Below the pieces are notes generated by a model. The model saw only the letters and a program-made list of their open reading frames with translations. It was not told the DNA's origin and did no database searches. From Kribbella sp. NBC_01245 (GTDB lineage Bacteria > Actinomycetota > Actinomycetes > Propionibacteriales > Kribbellaceae): 64,000 nucleotides of DNA. Position 1 is the first letter of the stretch, and each line of letters opens with the position of its first letter. Where the stretch lies: contig NZ_CP108487.1 of the NCBI RefSeq assembly GCF_036226525.1, positions 6,882,001 through 6,946,000 of the forward strand, given 5' to 3'. Below, piece by piece: positions 8,253 through 15,926 of this stretch. A program made the translations under genes and the position numbers.

Positions 8253-11150
8253 TTAGAGCAGGCCGGTACGACGGGCCACGGCGGCCGCCTCGGTCCGGCT
8301 GCGGACGCCCAACTTGGCGAGGATGTTCGAGACGTGCACGCTGACCGTCTTCTCGCTGATGTAGAGCTCGCGCGCCAGCTGCCGGTTGGTCCGGCCCTCC
8401 GCCAGCAGCGCGAGCACCTCGGTCTCACGCCCGGTCAGAGCCGTATTGGCGTCCGTACTCCCCAGCTCCGCGAGCAGCGGCTTGGCCCCCAACCGGCGAG
8501 CCACCTCGGCCGCGAGCTCGACCTGCTCGTTGGCGTCGGCGATCCGGCCCGCGGCCCGCAACGCTTCGGACAAGTGGGCGCGGCAGCGGGCCTGCTCGAA
8601 GACGTAGCCATAGCCGAAGGCCTCGACCGCCCGCTCCCATGAAGCGACGAGCTGCTCCGCCGTCGGCGCGTCGATACCCGCCAGCCAGCGGAGGCGATGC
8701 CACTCCGCGTCCAGCCGCGCCAGCCAGGCCTGTCCCTCGACCCCGAACGTCCGGCCCGGCGGCAGGCCCTTCTCCGCGACCGTCCGGCCCAGCTCGACCA
8801 ACTCGGCGCCCTTGGCAACCAACTGCTCGCGCGCGGTCTCGGTGACGACGCGATGGCTGAGCACCTGGAGCTCGAGGCTGCAGAAGCGGACCCGGGCCAT
8901 GAACCACGGCGTCTGGAAGACCTCGGCGCAGAGGTCCGTCGTGTCCTTGAGCATCTTCGCGGCGTCAGCCGCCCGATCGAGCTGCAGGTACGCGTCGACG
9001 GCAGGCCCGATCCCAACGATCGGCACCATCACGTCCAGACTCCACGCCTTACGGCGGTCTTCCAGGTCGGCCGCCACGGCGGTATCACCCCGCCCACCGC
9101 GAATGCCCAGGCTGACCGAAACGAGCGACGCCTCGGCAACGGTCGGCGCCGAATCCACCGCCGCGACGGTGGCGGTAGCGGCATCCCAGTGGCCCAACGT
9201 GAACTGGGTCAAGGCAAGCATCCGCCGGGCGTCGAACCCGTACACGGCCCAGTGCCGGCCGAGCTCGGTCGCGCGTTGGTACGCCGCGGTGAAGGCCGTC
9301 AGTGCGTTGAGCAGATCGCCAAGGTCGTACCGGATGGCGCCGAGCAGGAATCGACTGCGCACCTCGGCCGCGGCGTCACCCGCGAGACGAGCCTGTACGG
9401 CGGCCTCCTCGAGCTGACGCATGGCCGTCTCCGGATCGCCCGACCGCCTGCGCAAATGGGCCAGCGTGATCGCGGCATCGCTCGCGGCGTCCTGGTAACC
9501 GGCCTGGGCGGCGACCTCGAGGGCCTCGTTCGCCCAGCGTTCGGCCTCCATATCGCGGCCGATCGCCCAGGTCGTTCGGGCGTGCAGCGCGAGCACTTCG
9601 GCCCGGAGCCGGTCCGTCTCCGAGCTGGTCAACCGGATCGCGAGCGTACTGGCCTCGTGCGCTTCGTTGTCCTGGTCGATCTCCAGCGCGACCGTCCCGA
9701 AGGTGACGAGCAGCTGGGCCCGGCTCCGGTCCGGCGCGTCCGTGGGCAGATCGGCCAGCGACTTGCGCATCAGCTTCAGCGCGCGCGGCTGCTGCCCGGA
9801 CAAGGCGGCCGCCTTCGCGGCGGCGCAGATCAGCCAGATCTTGTCGACGGTCGACTCGGCCGTTGCGTTGGGCAACAACTCGAGCGCCATCTCGTAATGC
9901 TTCATCGCCTCCTGCGGCGCGGCCACCGACATCGCCTCGTCCCCGGCCCGGACGCGCGCCTCGAACGCCGTACCCAGATCATGCGATCGGGTGGCGTGCC
10001 GCGCGAGCTCCGCCGCCGTACCGGCCACGGTCTGCTCTTCCAGGGCCGTCGCGTACGACGCGTGCAGGCGAACGCGCTCGCCCGGCAGCAGATCGTCGTA
10101 CACCGCCTCGGCCAGCAAGGCGTGCCGGAAGTAGTAGCCGGATTCGCCCGGGTGCTCGATCACGTGCGCGTCGATCAGCTCGCGCAGGGCCGTCTCCAGC
10201 TCGCGCTCGGGCACTCCCGCGACGGCGCTGAGCAGGGTATGCGGCACCCGGCGACCGGCCACGGTGATGACGCGCGCGACCTGGCGAGCGTCCTCGGAGA
10301 CCGCGTCGAGGCGGACCAGCAGCAGGTCGGCCAGCTCGGGCGGTACGACGCAGGGGTCGCCCAGACTCGAAGCGGCGACCAGCTCCTCGGTGAAGAAGGC
10401 GTTGCCGCCCGCGCGGTCGAGAATGCGCTGCACCTCGCGCTCGGCCAACGGCTCGGTGAGCAGGGCGGACAACAACGCGCGCGACTCGTCGGCGTCGAGG
10501 GGCAGCAGGTTCAGCCGGTGGACGCGGGGGATTCGGGACCACTCGCCGATGACCCGGCGCAGCGGGTGGCGCCGGTGCAGGTCGTCACTGCGGTACGACA
10601 CCAGCAGGGCGATCCGTTGCGAGCTGAGCCGGGTGAAGAGGAATCCGATCAGGTCGCGGGTCGAGTCGTCGGCCCAGTGCGCGTCCTCGATCACCAGCAG
10701 CAGCGGTTCGGCGGCGGCGATCGCGGTCAACGCCCCGAGCACCGCGTCGAACAGGGCCGCGCGATCGATCGGCGCGTCCTGCGGGGTGGCCGGGGCACCG
10801 ATCAGCCGGTGCGTCGGCAGCAACCGCCCGATCGCCGGGTAGTCGGCGAGCAGACCTTCGACCAGCGCCGGCTGGTCCTGCGCGAGCCGGCCGAAGATCT
10901 CGGTGAAGGGCAGGTACGGCAGCTCGGCATCGCCGAAGTTGGTGCAATGGCCGACGAGTACGCCGAAGCCTCGCTCCTGCGCACCGGTTGCCACCTCGTC
11001 CAGCAGGCGGGTCTTGCCGACACCCGCGTCACCGGCGAGCAGCAGCGCGCCGGCCCGGCCGGTACGTGCGTCGTCCACGGCGGTGAGCAGGGTGGCCATC
11101 TCGGTCGAGCGGCCGACGAGAGGTGTCGAAGTCCAGGGCACGTCGTCCAT
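8253..11150 (-). CDS. LAL-type LuxR-family regulator (AAA ATPase + TPR + HTH)
   Basis: A large ATP-binding regulator of 965 residues. Order: conserved start PLVGRSTEM, Walker A GDAGVGKT (residues 40-47), Walker B LLLVIEDAHWADD (about 151-163), a long helical TPR-like middle, and a C-terminal GerE HTH (LTGRETEVLALLAEGRTNRQ onward, last 60 residues). Family members such as MalT bind an inducer and ATP, then activate target promoters as oligomers. ATG 11150 has AGGGGCG upstream and matches the family start. A longer frame begins at ATG 11336, where it overlaps the stop of microprotein 1 as ATGA; either way the two genes are probably cotranscribed. Confidence 0.88.
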   Translation of the reverse strand: MDDVPWTSTPLVGRSTEMATLLTAVDDARTGRAGALLLAGDAGVGKTRLLDEVATGAQERGFGVLVGHCTNFGDAELPYLPFTEIFGRLAQDQPALVEGLLADYPAIGRLLPTHRLIGAPATPQDAPIDRAALFDAVLGALTAIAAAEPLLLVIEDAHWADDSTRDLIGFLFTRLSSQRIALLVSYRSDDLHRRHPLRRVIGEWSRIPRVHRLNLLPLDADESRALLSALLTEPLAEREVQRILDRAGGNAFFTEELVAASSLGDPCVVPPELADLLLVRLDAVSEDARQVARVITVAGRRVPHTLLSAVAGVPERELETALRELIDAHVIEHPGESGYYFRHALLAEAVYDDLLPGERVRLHASYATALEEQTVAGTAAELARHATRSHDLGTAFEARVRAGDEAMSVAAPQEAMKHYEMALELLPNATAESTVDKIWLICAAAKAAALSGQQPRALKLMRKSLADLPTDAPDRSRAQLLVTFGTVALEIDQDNEAHEASTLAIRLTSSETDRLRAEVLALHARTTWAIGRDMEAERWANEALEVAAQAGYQDAASDAAITLAHLRRRSGDPETAMRQLEEAAVQARLAGDAAAEVRSRFLLGAIRYDLGDLLNALTAFTAAYQRATELGRHWAVYGFDARRMLALTQFTLGHWDAATATVAAVDSAPTVAEASLVSVSLGIRGGRGDTAVAADLEDRRKAWSLDVMVPIVGIGPAVDAYLQLDRAADAAKMLKDTTDLCAEVFQTPWFMARVRFCSLELQVLSHRVVTETAREQLVAKGAELVELGRTVAEKGLPPGRTFGVEGQAWLARLDAEWHRLRWLAGIDAPTAEQLVASWERAVEAFGYGYVFEQARCRAHLSEALRAAGRIADANEQVELAAEVARRLGAKPLLAELGSTDANTALTGRETEVLALLAEGRTNRQLARELYISEKTVSVHVSNILAKLGVRSRTEAAAVARRTGLL

Positions 11151-11205
11151 CTTCGCCCCTGGCGCCGACACCAGTCGACGGCAGCCCACCTTGGTCACGT
11201 CTTGC

Positions 11206-11262
11206 GCTGGTCCGGAGCGCGCTGGTCCGGGGTGCTTTGGTCCGGGGTGCTTTGGTCCGGAC
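11206..11262. repeat. Four 15-bp repeats upstream of the LAL regulator start
   Basis: TGGTCCGG occurs four times at exact 15-bp spacing (11208, 11223, 11238, 11253). It sits between the two candidate starts of the LAL gene, so it either encodes a Pro/Gly-rich N-terminal extension (GPKHPGPKHPGPARSGP) or is untranslated leader DNA. Confidence 0.75.
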
Positions 11263-11332
11263 GCCGAACCGCCCCCGGTCGTCGTCCCCACTTTGCGGGG
11301 GTCCGAGCGATCGAGGGCGGTGTCCAGCGAGA

Positions 11333-11617
11333 TCATGCGGCGTGCGTGTGTCGGAATCCGTGCCGGGCGTGCCGCGGCCGGGCCGTCACGACCTTGGCCG
11401 CCTTGGCGGTCGCAGCCGGTACGTCGACCGTGGCGTGCGCGGCCTGGGCTGCTTCGGCGACCCGCGCCTCGGCGGCCTGGACCGCCCGCTGTGCCCGGGC
11501 CTCCTTGGCCTCGGTACGGCGCTGCCGCCAGGCTGCGGCCTGGGCGAACTCCCGCGTGATCCGCTCTTGTCGGTAGGCCATCTCCGCACGAGCGGCCTGG
11601 GTGGTGGTGTACATCAT
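11333..11617 (-). CDS. YRQE microprotein 1 (94 aa)
   Basis: The longest of three paralogous small proteins in this 2.3-kb area. Its N-terminus has the shared core AEMAYRQERITREF; the rest is a long Ala/Arg/Glu-rich helix (EARVAEAAQAAHATV region) with a basic, His-rich end (RHARHGFRHTHAA). Start ATG 11617 has AGGAGG 8 nt upstream. The stop overlaps ATG 11336 of the LAL-regulator frame, so it is probably the first gene of that operon. The upstream element at 11677-11734 is shared with the other two copies. No family name is known to me; a DNA- or RNA-binding or protein-docking role is conceivable from charge only. Confidence 0.65.
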   Translation of the reverse strand: MMYTTTQAARAEMAYRQERITREFAQAAAWRQRRTEAKEARAQRAVQAAEARVAEAAQAAHATVDVPAATAKAAKVVTARPRHARHGFRHTHAA

Positions 11618-11676
11618 TTGGTGTGCCTCCTGGCTGGTGTTGCTCGACTCCTTGTCGATGTCCCTACAGTGCTCGT

Positions 11677-11734
11677 CTGAGGCCCTCCGCCACATCGGAA
11701 CAACTCCCTATCCACCGCCCTAGACCCTCCCTAT
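11677..11734 (-). promoter_or_regulatory. Shared microprotein promoter element, copy 1
   Basis: Read on the - strand it contains two ATAGGGAG repeats 23 bp apart (11727-11734 and 11704-11711), followed directly by TTGTTCCGATGTGG and then CCTCAG at 11677-11682. The start of CTGAGG and the start of the proximal CTCCCTAT (both + strand) are 27 bp apart, as in copies 2 and 3. The leader that follows contains CATCGACAAGGAGTCGAG, a small hairpin (TCGAC/GTCGA), before the ribosome site. Confidence 0.75.
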
Positions 11735-11838
11735 CCCGGCACACCCGCCGCCCTAGCAGGCGGGAAAAGCGAAACGCGACCGCGGCTGGTGGGCCGGCGG
11801 TCGCGTTGGGTGGATGGGTGGTGGGCGTGGGCCCGGGA

Positions 11839-11979
11839 TCATGCGCTGTGACGGGCCCGCAGGTGTAGGAACCGGCGATGGAGCGGCTCGGCGTGCTTGG
11901 CCGTACGGCGGTAAGAGCGGGCGAGCTGCTCCTGACGGTAGGAGATCTCGGCCTGGGCTACCTGGGTGGTGGGGAACAT
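11839..11979 (-). CDS. YRQE microprotein 2 (46 aa)
   Basis: A 46-residue protein beginning MFPTTQVAQAEISYRQEQLA, with the same AE-YRQE-R core as its neighbours and a strongly basic remainder containing three His (RRFLHLRARHSA end). Start ATG 11979 has AGGAGG 6 nt upstream. Its promoter element (12038-12094) and leader hairpin CATCGACAAGGAGTCGAG match copy 1 closely. The short length, own ribosome site and conserved promoter argue that it is a true gene. Function unknown. Confidence 0.6.
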   Translation of the reverse strand: MFPTTQVAQAEISYRQEQLARSYRRTAKHAEPLHRRFLHLRARHSA

Positions 11980-12037
11980 CGTGCGCCTCCTGGCGATTGT
12001 TGCCTCGACTCCTTGTCGATGCCCCTAATCTCCTGTT

Positions 12038-12094
12038 CTGAGGATCAGCCGCACATCAGTACAACTCCCTATCCAGCCCATCAGCCCTCCCTAT
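12038..12094 (-). promoter_or_regulatory. Shared microprotein promoter element, copy 2
   Basis: On the - strand: ATAGGGAG at 12087-12094 and again at 12065-12072 (22 bp apart), then TTGTACTGATGTGC and CCTCAG at 12038-12043. Spacing to CCTCAG is identical to copies 1 and 3. It drives microprotein 2, with its start codon 86 bp downstream of the proximal repeat. Confidence 0.75.
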
Positions 12095-12144
12095 ACCCGC
12101 GCCGACTTGACTCTTACGTCGCGTGAGGCTCCACCGTTGGGGGC

Positions 12145-12645
12145 ATGGCAGATCACTACTCCGCGTTCGAAATCAGTCCCGTTCCGCCGCCCGCACTCGA
12201 CGCCGTACCGCCCGAGGTCTATCAGGGCATCTACGGCATGCCCATGTTCGTCACCGTGCCGACGTCCGACCTGGCCGCGTCCGCCGACTTCTGGATTCGC
12301 GGGCTGGGCTTCATCGACCTGTTCACGATCCCCGGGCGGGTCACCCACCTTCGGCGTTGGGCGTTCCAGGACGTACTTCTGGTGCCGACGGGCCGATCCG
12401 CCGAGGTTCCGGCGATGACGGTGAGCTTTGCGTGCGTACTGAGCCAGGTCGACGAGATCGCGGCCGCCTGCACCGAGCTGCTGCCCGGCTGCACCACCGG
12501 TCCACGGCAGACCCCGTGGAACACGATGGACTTGGAAATCGTCACCCCGGAGAACGCCCGGGTCATCCTGACCGCCGCCCGCCCTCAAGACGCTGAGAGC
12601 GCCCGCTACCTCGAATCCGTCGGCATCAAAGCCCCGGAGGCATGA
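12145..12645 (+). CDS. VOC-family (glyoxalase/bleomycin-resistance fold) protein
   Basis: A 166-residue vicinal-oxygen-chelate protein. The first beta-alpha-beta-beta-beta module is seen as MFVTVPTSDLAASADFWIRGLGFIDLF, and the second is degenerate (MTVSFACVLSQVDEIAAACT, then MDLEIVTPENARVILTAA). Metal ligands are not clearly conserved, as in binding-protein members of the fold. Its stop overlaps an upstream in-frame ATG of the following MerR-TipAS gene and the two lie 26 bp apart, so they are probably cotranscribed. A ligand-sequestering or resistance role alongside that regulator is an inference. Confidence 0.8.
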   Translation: MADHYSAFEISPVPPPALDAVPPEVYQGIYGMPMFVTVPTSDLAASADFWIRGLGFIDLFTIPGRVTHLRRWAFQDVLLVPTGRSAEVPAMTVSFACVLSQVDEIAAACTELLPGCTTGPRQTPWNTMDLEIVTPENARVILTAARPQDAESARYLESVGIKAPEA

Positions 12646-12671
12646 GGCTCTGGCCTGTCAGACTGGACGGC

Positions 12672-13478
12672 ATGTCCGACGACGCCCTGGCACCCGATGG
12701 CATGACTGTCGGGTCCACGGCGGCGCTCGTCGGCGTGACCGTTCGTACGCTCCATCACTGGGATGCGATCGGCCTCGTCCGTCCGTCTGAGCGCAGTCAT
12801 AGCGGCTACCGGCTCTACTCGCCGGCCGATGTCGCTCGCATCCACAGAGTCCTCATCTACCGCGAACTCGGCATGCCCCTGGACGGCATCGGTGACCTGC
12901 TCGACGCCGAGGCGCCCGACGCGACCGCGCCACTGCGGCAACAGCGCGAGCAACTGGCCGAACGCATCTCCCGCCTGCAAGGGATGCTCAACGCCGTCGA
13001 CCCCATGATCGAGGCCACCAGCGCCGGGATCCTGCTCTCGGCTGAGGAGCAAGTCGCGATCTTTGGCACGGACTGGCAGCCGTCGTGGGTGGCCGAGGCT
13101 CACGATCGTTGGGGTGACACGCCTCAGTGGGCTCAGTACGCCGAGCGCTCGGCGCATAGGACGGCCGAGGACTGGCAGCAGATCGCGGAAAACACCTCGG
13201 TCCTCACCGCTGACTTGGCTGCGGCAAAACGCGCGGGCGTCACTCCGGGCAGCGCCGAGGGCAACGCGCTCGCCGAGCGGCACCGGGCCTCGATCGGCAT
13301 GTACTTCGACTGCAGTCATTCGATGCACGTGTGCCTGGGACGGACGTACGTCAACGACCCCGGGTACGCGGCCTACTACAACGCCATCGAACCCGGCCTC
13401 AACTCCTGGCTACGCGGCATCATCAACGCGAACGCCCGTTCGCGAGGAGTCGACCCCGACACCGCGACCTGGACCTGA
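12672..13478 (+). CDS. MerR-family regulator with TipAS ligand domain
   Basis: A 268-residue regulator. The MerR HTH and wing lie at about residues 11-80 (MTVGSTAALVGVTVRTLHHW, then SGYRLYSPADVARIHRVLIY), the dimerisation helix at about 85-125, and the C-terminal TipAS-like antibiotic-recognition domain at about 145-268 (WGDTPQWAQYAERSAHRTAEDW and MYFDCSHSMHVCLGRTYVND). TipAL-type proteins bind thiopeptides or other drugs and activate promoters with a 19-bp spacer. An alternative start ATG 12642 overlaps the upstream VOC gene. It ends inside the convergent microprotein 3 gene (69-bp overlap). Confidence 0.9.
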   Translation: MSDDALAPDGMTVGSTAALVGVTVRTLHHWDAIGLVRPSERSHSGYRLYSPADVARIHRVLIYRELGMPLDGIGDLLDAEAPDATAPLRQQREQLAERISRLQGMLNAVDPMIEATSAGILLSAEEQVAIFGTDWQPSWVAEAHDRWGDTPQWAQYAERSAHRTAEDWQQIAENTSVLTADLAAAKRAGVTPGSAEGNALAERHRASIGMYFDCSHSMHVCLGRTYVNDPGYAAYYNAIEPGLNSWLRGIINANARSRGVDPDTATWT

Positions 13479-13631
13479 CTCGGCCTTGACTACCGACAGC
13501 GCCGGCGTGCTCGGTGCGTCGGCCTTGGGAATGCGCTCGCGGGTGAACCAGCCACCGCGGCGGAAATCGCGCGCAATACGTTCCTGCCGGTAGGCGATCT
13601 CGCTTCGTACAAAGTCGATGTGGACGTACAT
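13410..13631 (-). CDS. YRQE microprotein 3 (73 aa)
   Basis: Third copy of the family: MYVHIDFVRSEIAYRQERIA at the N-terminus (core SEIAYRQERIARDF), then an unrelated, Gly/Val/Asp-rich tail. Start ATG 13631 has CGGAGGA 5 nt upstream. Its 3' end overlaps the end of the MerR-TipAS gene on the other strand, so the last 23 codons are antisense to it and the tail may be of little importance. It has its own copy of the shared promoter element at 13676-13732. Confidence 0.6.
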   Translation of the reverse strand: MYVHIDFVRSEIAYRQERIARDFRRGGWFTRERIPKADAPSTPALSVVKAESGPGRGVGVDSSRTGVRVDDAA

Positions 13632-13675
13632 GGCATCCTCCGAAAGCTCGTCGTCGATGCCCCGACTCTGCGCCC

Positions 13676-13732
13676 CTGAGGTACACCCCCACATCCGCAC
13701 AACTCCCTATTCCACCAGCACGCCCACCCTTA
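13676..13732 (-). promoter_or_regulatory. Shared microprotein promoter element, copy 3
   Basis: On the - strand: a diverged repeat TAAGGGTG (13725-13732), then ATAGGGAG 22 bp further on (13703-13710), TTGTGCGGATGTGG, and CCTCAG at 13676-13681. The order and spacing match copies 1 and 2, while the surrounding DNA does not. Confidence 0.7.
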
Positions 13733-13736
13733 GACC

Positions 13737-13837
13737 GTTCTTTGCGTTCATTCGTCGCAATCCGCCCTCTGCCCACCGTCTGCCGGTGCGGGCCCGCTGA
13801 GCTGGAGGGCGGATTGCGACGAATGAACGCAAAGAAC
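13737..13837. repeat. Long perfect inverted repeat 2
   Basis: Two exactly complementary 33-bp arms (13737-13769 and 13805-13837) with a 35-nt spacer. The arm contains GCGTTCATTCGTCGCAATCC. It lies between the promoter of microprotein 3 and the 3' end of the PfkB gene, so it could act as the terminator of the five-gene operon, but the stem is much longer than needed and has no T-run. Confidence 0.9.
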
Positions 13838-13857
13838 ATGCGCTCGGCGGGCGAGCC

Positions 13858-14772
13858 TTACGTGGTGAGGAAGGCGTTCAGTTCGGTGCTGGTGGGGGCG
13901 GTGGCGGGGCCTCGGCGGGTTACGGCGAAGGCCGCGGCGGCGTTGGCTCGGGTGGCCGCGGTGGTGGGGGCGAGACCGGCGGCGAGGGAGGCGAGGAAGG
14001 CGCCTGCGTGGGCGTCGCCCGCGCCGTTGAGGTCGACCGCCTCGACCTTGAAACCGGGGACGAGCTCGGGCTCGGCATCCCGTACGGCGAGGAGGCATCC
14101 GCGCGGACCAAGTCGTACGACGACACCCTGGCGACCGGTGCGTTCGAGGAGGGCGCGAGCCGCTTCATGGGCAGAGGCCAACCCGGTGAGGTCGAACGCC
14201 TCGCGCTCGTTGCAGCTCCACCAGTCCGCACGAGCCAGTACGACGGCCAGGTCGTCCGGGGGGACCTGGTGGCCGAGCGGCCCGGGGTCGACGTACACCT
14301 GGACGTCGTCGGGGATCCGCCCGAGCCAGGGGACGAGCGCGGCCCGGTTGGACGGGTGCATCAGTCCGTAGCCCGAGAGGTAGACGAGTTCGCCCGGGCC
14401 TGGTTTCACCCGGTCTAGGTCTGCCGTCGTGAGGGTCGATTCGGCTCCACGGCTGGTGATGAAGGTGCGTTCGCCGTCGTCCTCGACCAGGGTGACGACG
14501 AATCCGGTGTCGAGGCCCGGGCTGATCGGCTGGAGCACATCGATCCCAGCCTCGGCCAAGGCTGTGCGGGCGAGGTCGCCGAAGGGGCCCGTGCCGTGGG
14601 CGCCGCCATACCCGACCGGCAGGCCGAGTCGGACCGCCGCGGCCATCACGTTGAACCCGCCGCCGGGCGTGGTCGCCGTACTGCTCGCGATCACGTCACC
14701 ACCGCGGCCGGGCAGGTCGTCGACGGTCAGCACGAGGTCGATCACCACGTTGCCGAGGTGCAGCAGCTTCAC
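13858..14772 (-). CDS. PfkB/ribokinase-family sugar or nucleoside kinase
   Basis: A 304-residue kinase of the ribokinase fold. The N-terminal substrate region has the glycine pair GGGFNVMAAAVRLG, and the C-terminal ATP and anion-hole motif DLNGAGDAHAGAFLA carries the catalytic Asp. It phosphorylates a sugar or nucleoside hydroxyl. It is the last gene of the operon; its GTG start at 14772 overlaps the stop of the ADP-ribosylglycohydrolase-like gene. In this context a ribosyl moiety released by that hydrolase is a natural substrate guess (inference). Confidence 0.87.
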   Translation of the reverse strand: MKLLHLGNVVIDLVLTVDDLPGRGGDVIASSTATTPGGGFNVMAAAVRLGLPVGYGGAHGTGPFGDLARTALAEAGIDVLQPISPGLDTGFVVTLVEDDGERTFITSRGAESTLTTADLDRVKPGPGELVYLSGYGLMHPSNRAALVPWLGRIPDDVQVYVDPGPLGHQVPPDDLAVVLARADWWSCNEREAFDLTGLASAHEAARALLERTGRQGVVVRLGPRGCLLAVRDAEPELVPGFKVEAVDLNGAGDAHAGAFLASLAAGLAPTTAATRANAAAAFAVTRRGPATAPTSTELNAFLTT

Positions 14773-15926
14773 GAGTACCTCAGGGCCAGGAGCTCGCGGG
14801 CGAGGTCGTCAAGCCGCAGGTTGTTGACCTCGGCAACGGTCTTGCGGGCCTCGGACGGGAAGGCCTCGGCGCCGTGGCAGGCGCCGCTGATCGCGCCGGC
14901 CATCGCGCCGATGGTGTCGCAGTCGCCGCCGACCGACGCGGCCAAACGGCAGACCAGCCAGGGGTCGTCGGGATAGGCGGCGAGGATCGCGAAGGCCGCG
15001 GGCACGGATTCCTGGGTGGCGAGACTGGTGCCGACCAGGTCGTACACGAAGGCCGACACGGCACCTGGGCAGGGAGGGCGCCCAGGTGCCGTGCCGGTCG
15101 AGGGACGCGCGTCCAGGGAGACGCCGTCCGCCGGAGTGGTGTTCAGGGAGACACCCTCCGGGGAAGGGCGGCCCAGGGGAAGGCCGCCCGTTTGGTCAGA
15201 GGCCGTTGCGCCGGCTGAGCTCGTTAGGTCAGAGGTTGCGGCGAAAGCGGAGGTGGCCCAGGCGATGCGGGTGGCGACGTCCGCGCCGGCGACCCAGCGG
15301 CCGCGTTCGGCGCCGAGGCGGGCGGCCTCGATCCCGGCCGCGATGGCCTCGGGCACGGTCGCGCCTTCGACGCCCGCGCTCACTGCGGCCGCGACCGCCG
15401 AGGCGCCGGCCAGGGCAAGACCGGTGTTGTGGGTGGCGGCGCTCGCCTCGACGACGCGATCGACCAACCGCGGCAGATCGGCGTACGACGTCGCGATGCC
15501 GACCGGCGCGATCCGCATCGCGGCGCCGTTCGTCGTACCGAATCGGCCGGTCTCAGTGATGTCCGTACCGGCGAGCAGTTCGGTGATGGCGCGTTTGGTC
15601 GACGGCCCGAGCAGGTCGAGCGAACCGCGCTCGCGCATCGAGTTCTCCCAGGCGAGCAAGCGCTGGGCCAGCTCCGTTCCGTCGATCCGGCCGCCGGATG
15701 CCACCAGCAGTTCGGCCAGAAGTACGGCCTGTTCGGTGTCATCGGTGATCGCGCCCGCGGGCAGGCCGGCGGCCAGGGGCTGGTCCGGGGGTGCAGGGTG
15801 GAAGCCGTCCAGCACCTCGCCGTACCGCTCGACGATGAGGGCCCTCGGCAACGACTGGGTCGGCATCCCGAGGGCGTCGCCGATCGCCAGGCCGTACAGG
15901 GCTCCCGCGGCCCGATCGGTGCTCAC
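14769..15926 (-). CDS. ADP-ribosylglycohydrolase (DraG/ARH) family protein
   Basis: A 385-residue hydrolase of the DraG/ARH fold, which cleaves N- or O-glycosidic bonds to ribose using two Mg ions. Metal motifs are intact: GDALGMPTQS near the N-terminus, AITDDTEQAVLLAE, and GGDCDTIGAMAGAISGA near the C-terminus. An insertion of about 55 residues before the FVYDLVGTSLATQ helix is low-complexity (Thr/Ser/Gly/Pro) and internally repetitive (EGVSLNTTPADGVSLDARPS). The GTG start 15926 overlaps the GntR stop. Embedded in an operon with a permease and a kinase, it more likely acts on a small N-riboside than on a modified protein (inference). Confidence 0.85.
   Translation of the reverse strand: MSTDRAAGALYGLAIGDALGMPTQSLPRALIVERYGEVLDGFHPAPPDQPLAAGLPAGAITDDTEQAVLLAELLVASGGRIDGTELAQRLLAWENSMRERGSLDLLGPSTKRAITELLAGTDITETGRFGTTNGAAMRIAPVGIATSYADLPRLVDRVVEASAATHNTGLALAGASAVAAAVSAGVEGATVPEAIAAGIEAARLGAERGRWVAGADVATRIAWATSAFAATSDLTSSAGATASDQTGGLPLGRPSPEGVSLNTTPADGVSLDARPSTGTAPGRPPCPGAVSAFVYDLVGTSLATQESVPAAFAILAAYPDDPWLVCRLAASVGGDCDTIGAMAGAISGACHGAEAFPSEARKTVAEVNNLRLDDLARELLALRYS

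Noticed and set aside
8697..11576. 959-codon + strand frame opposite the LAL regulator
   Set aside because: No protein-like blocks; the - strand frame has Walker motifs and a GerE HTH.
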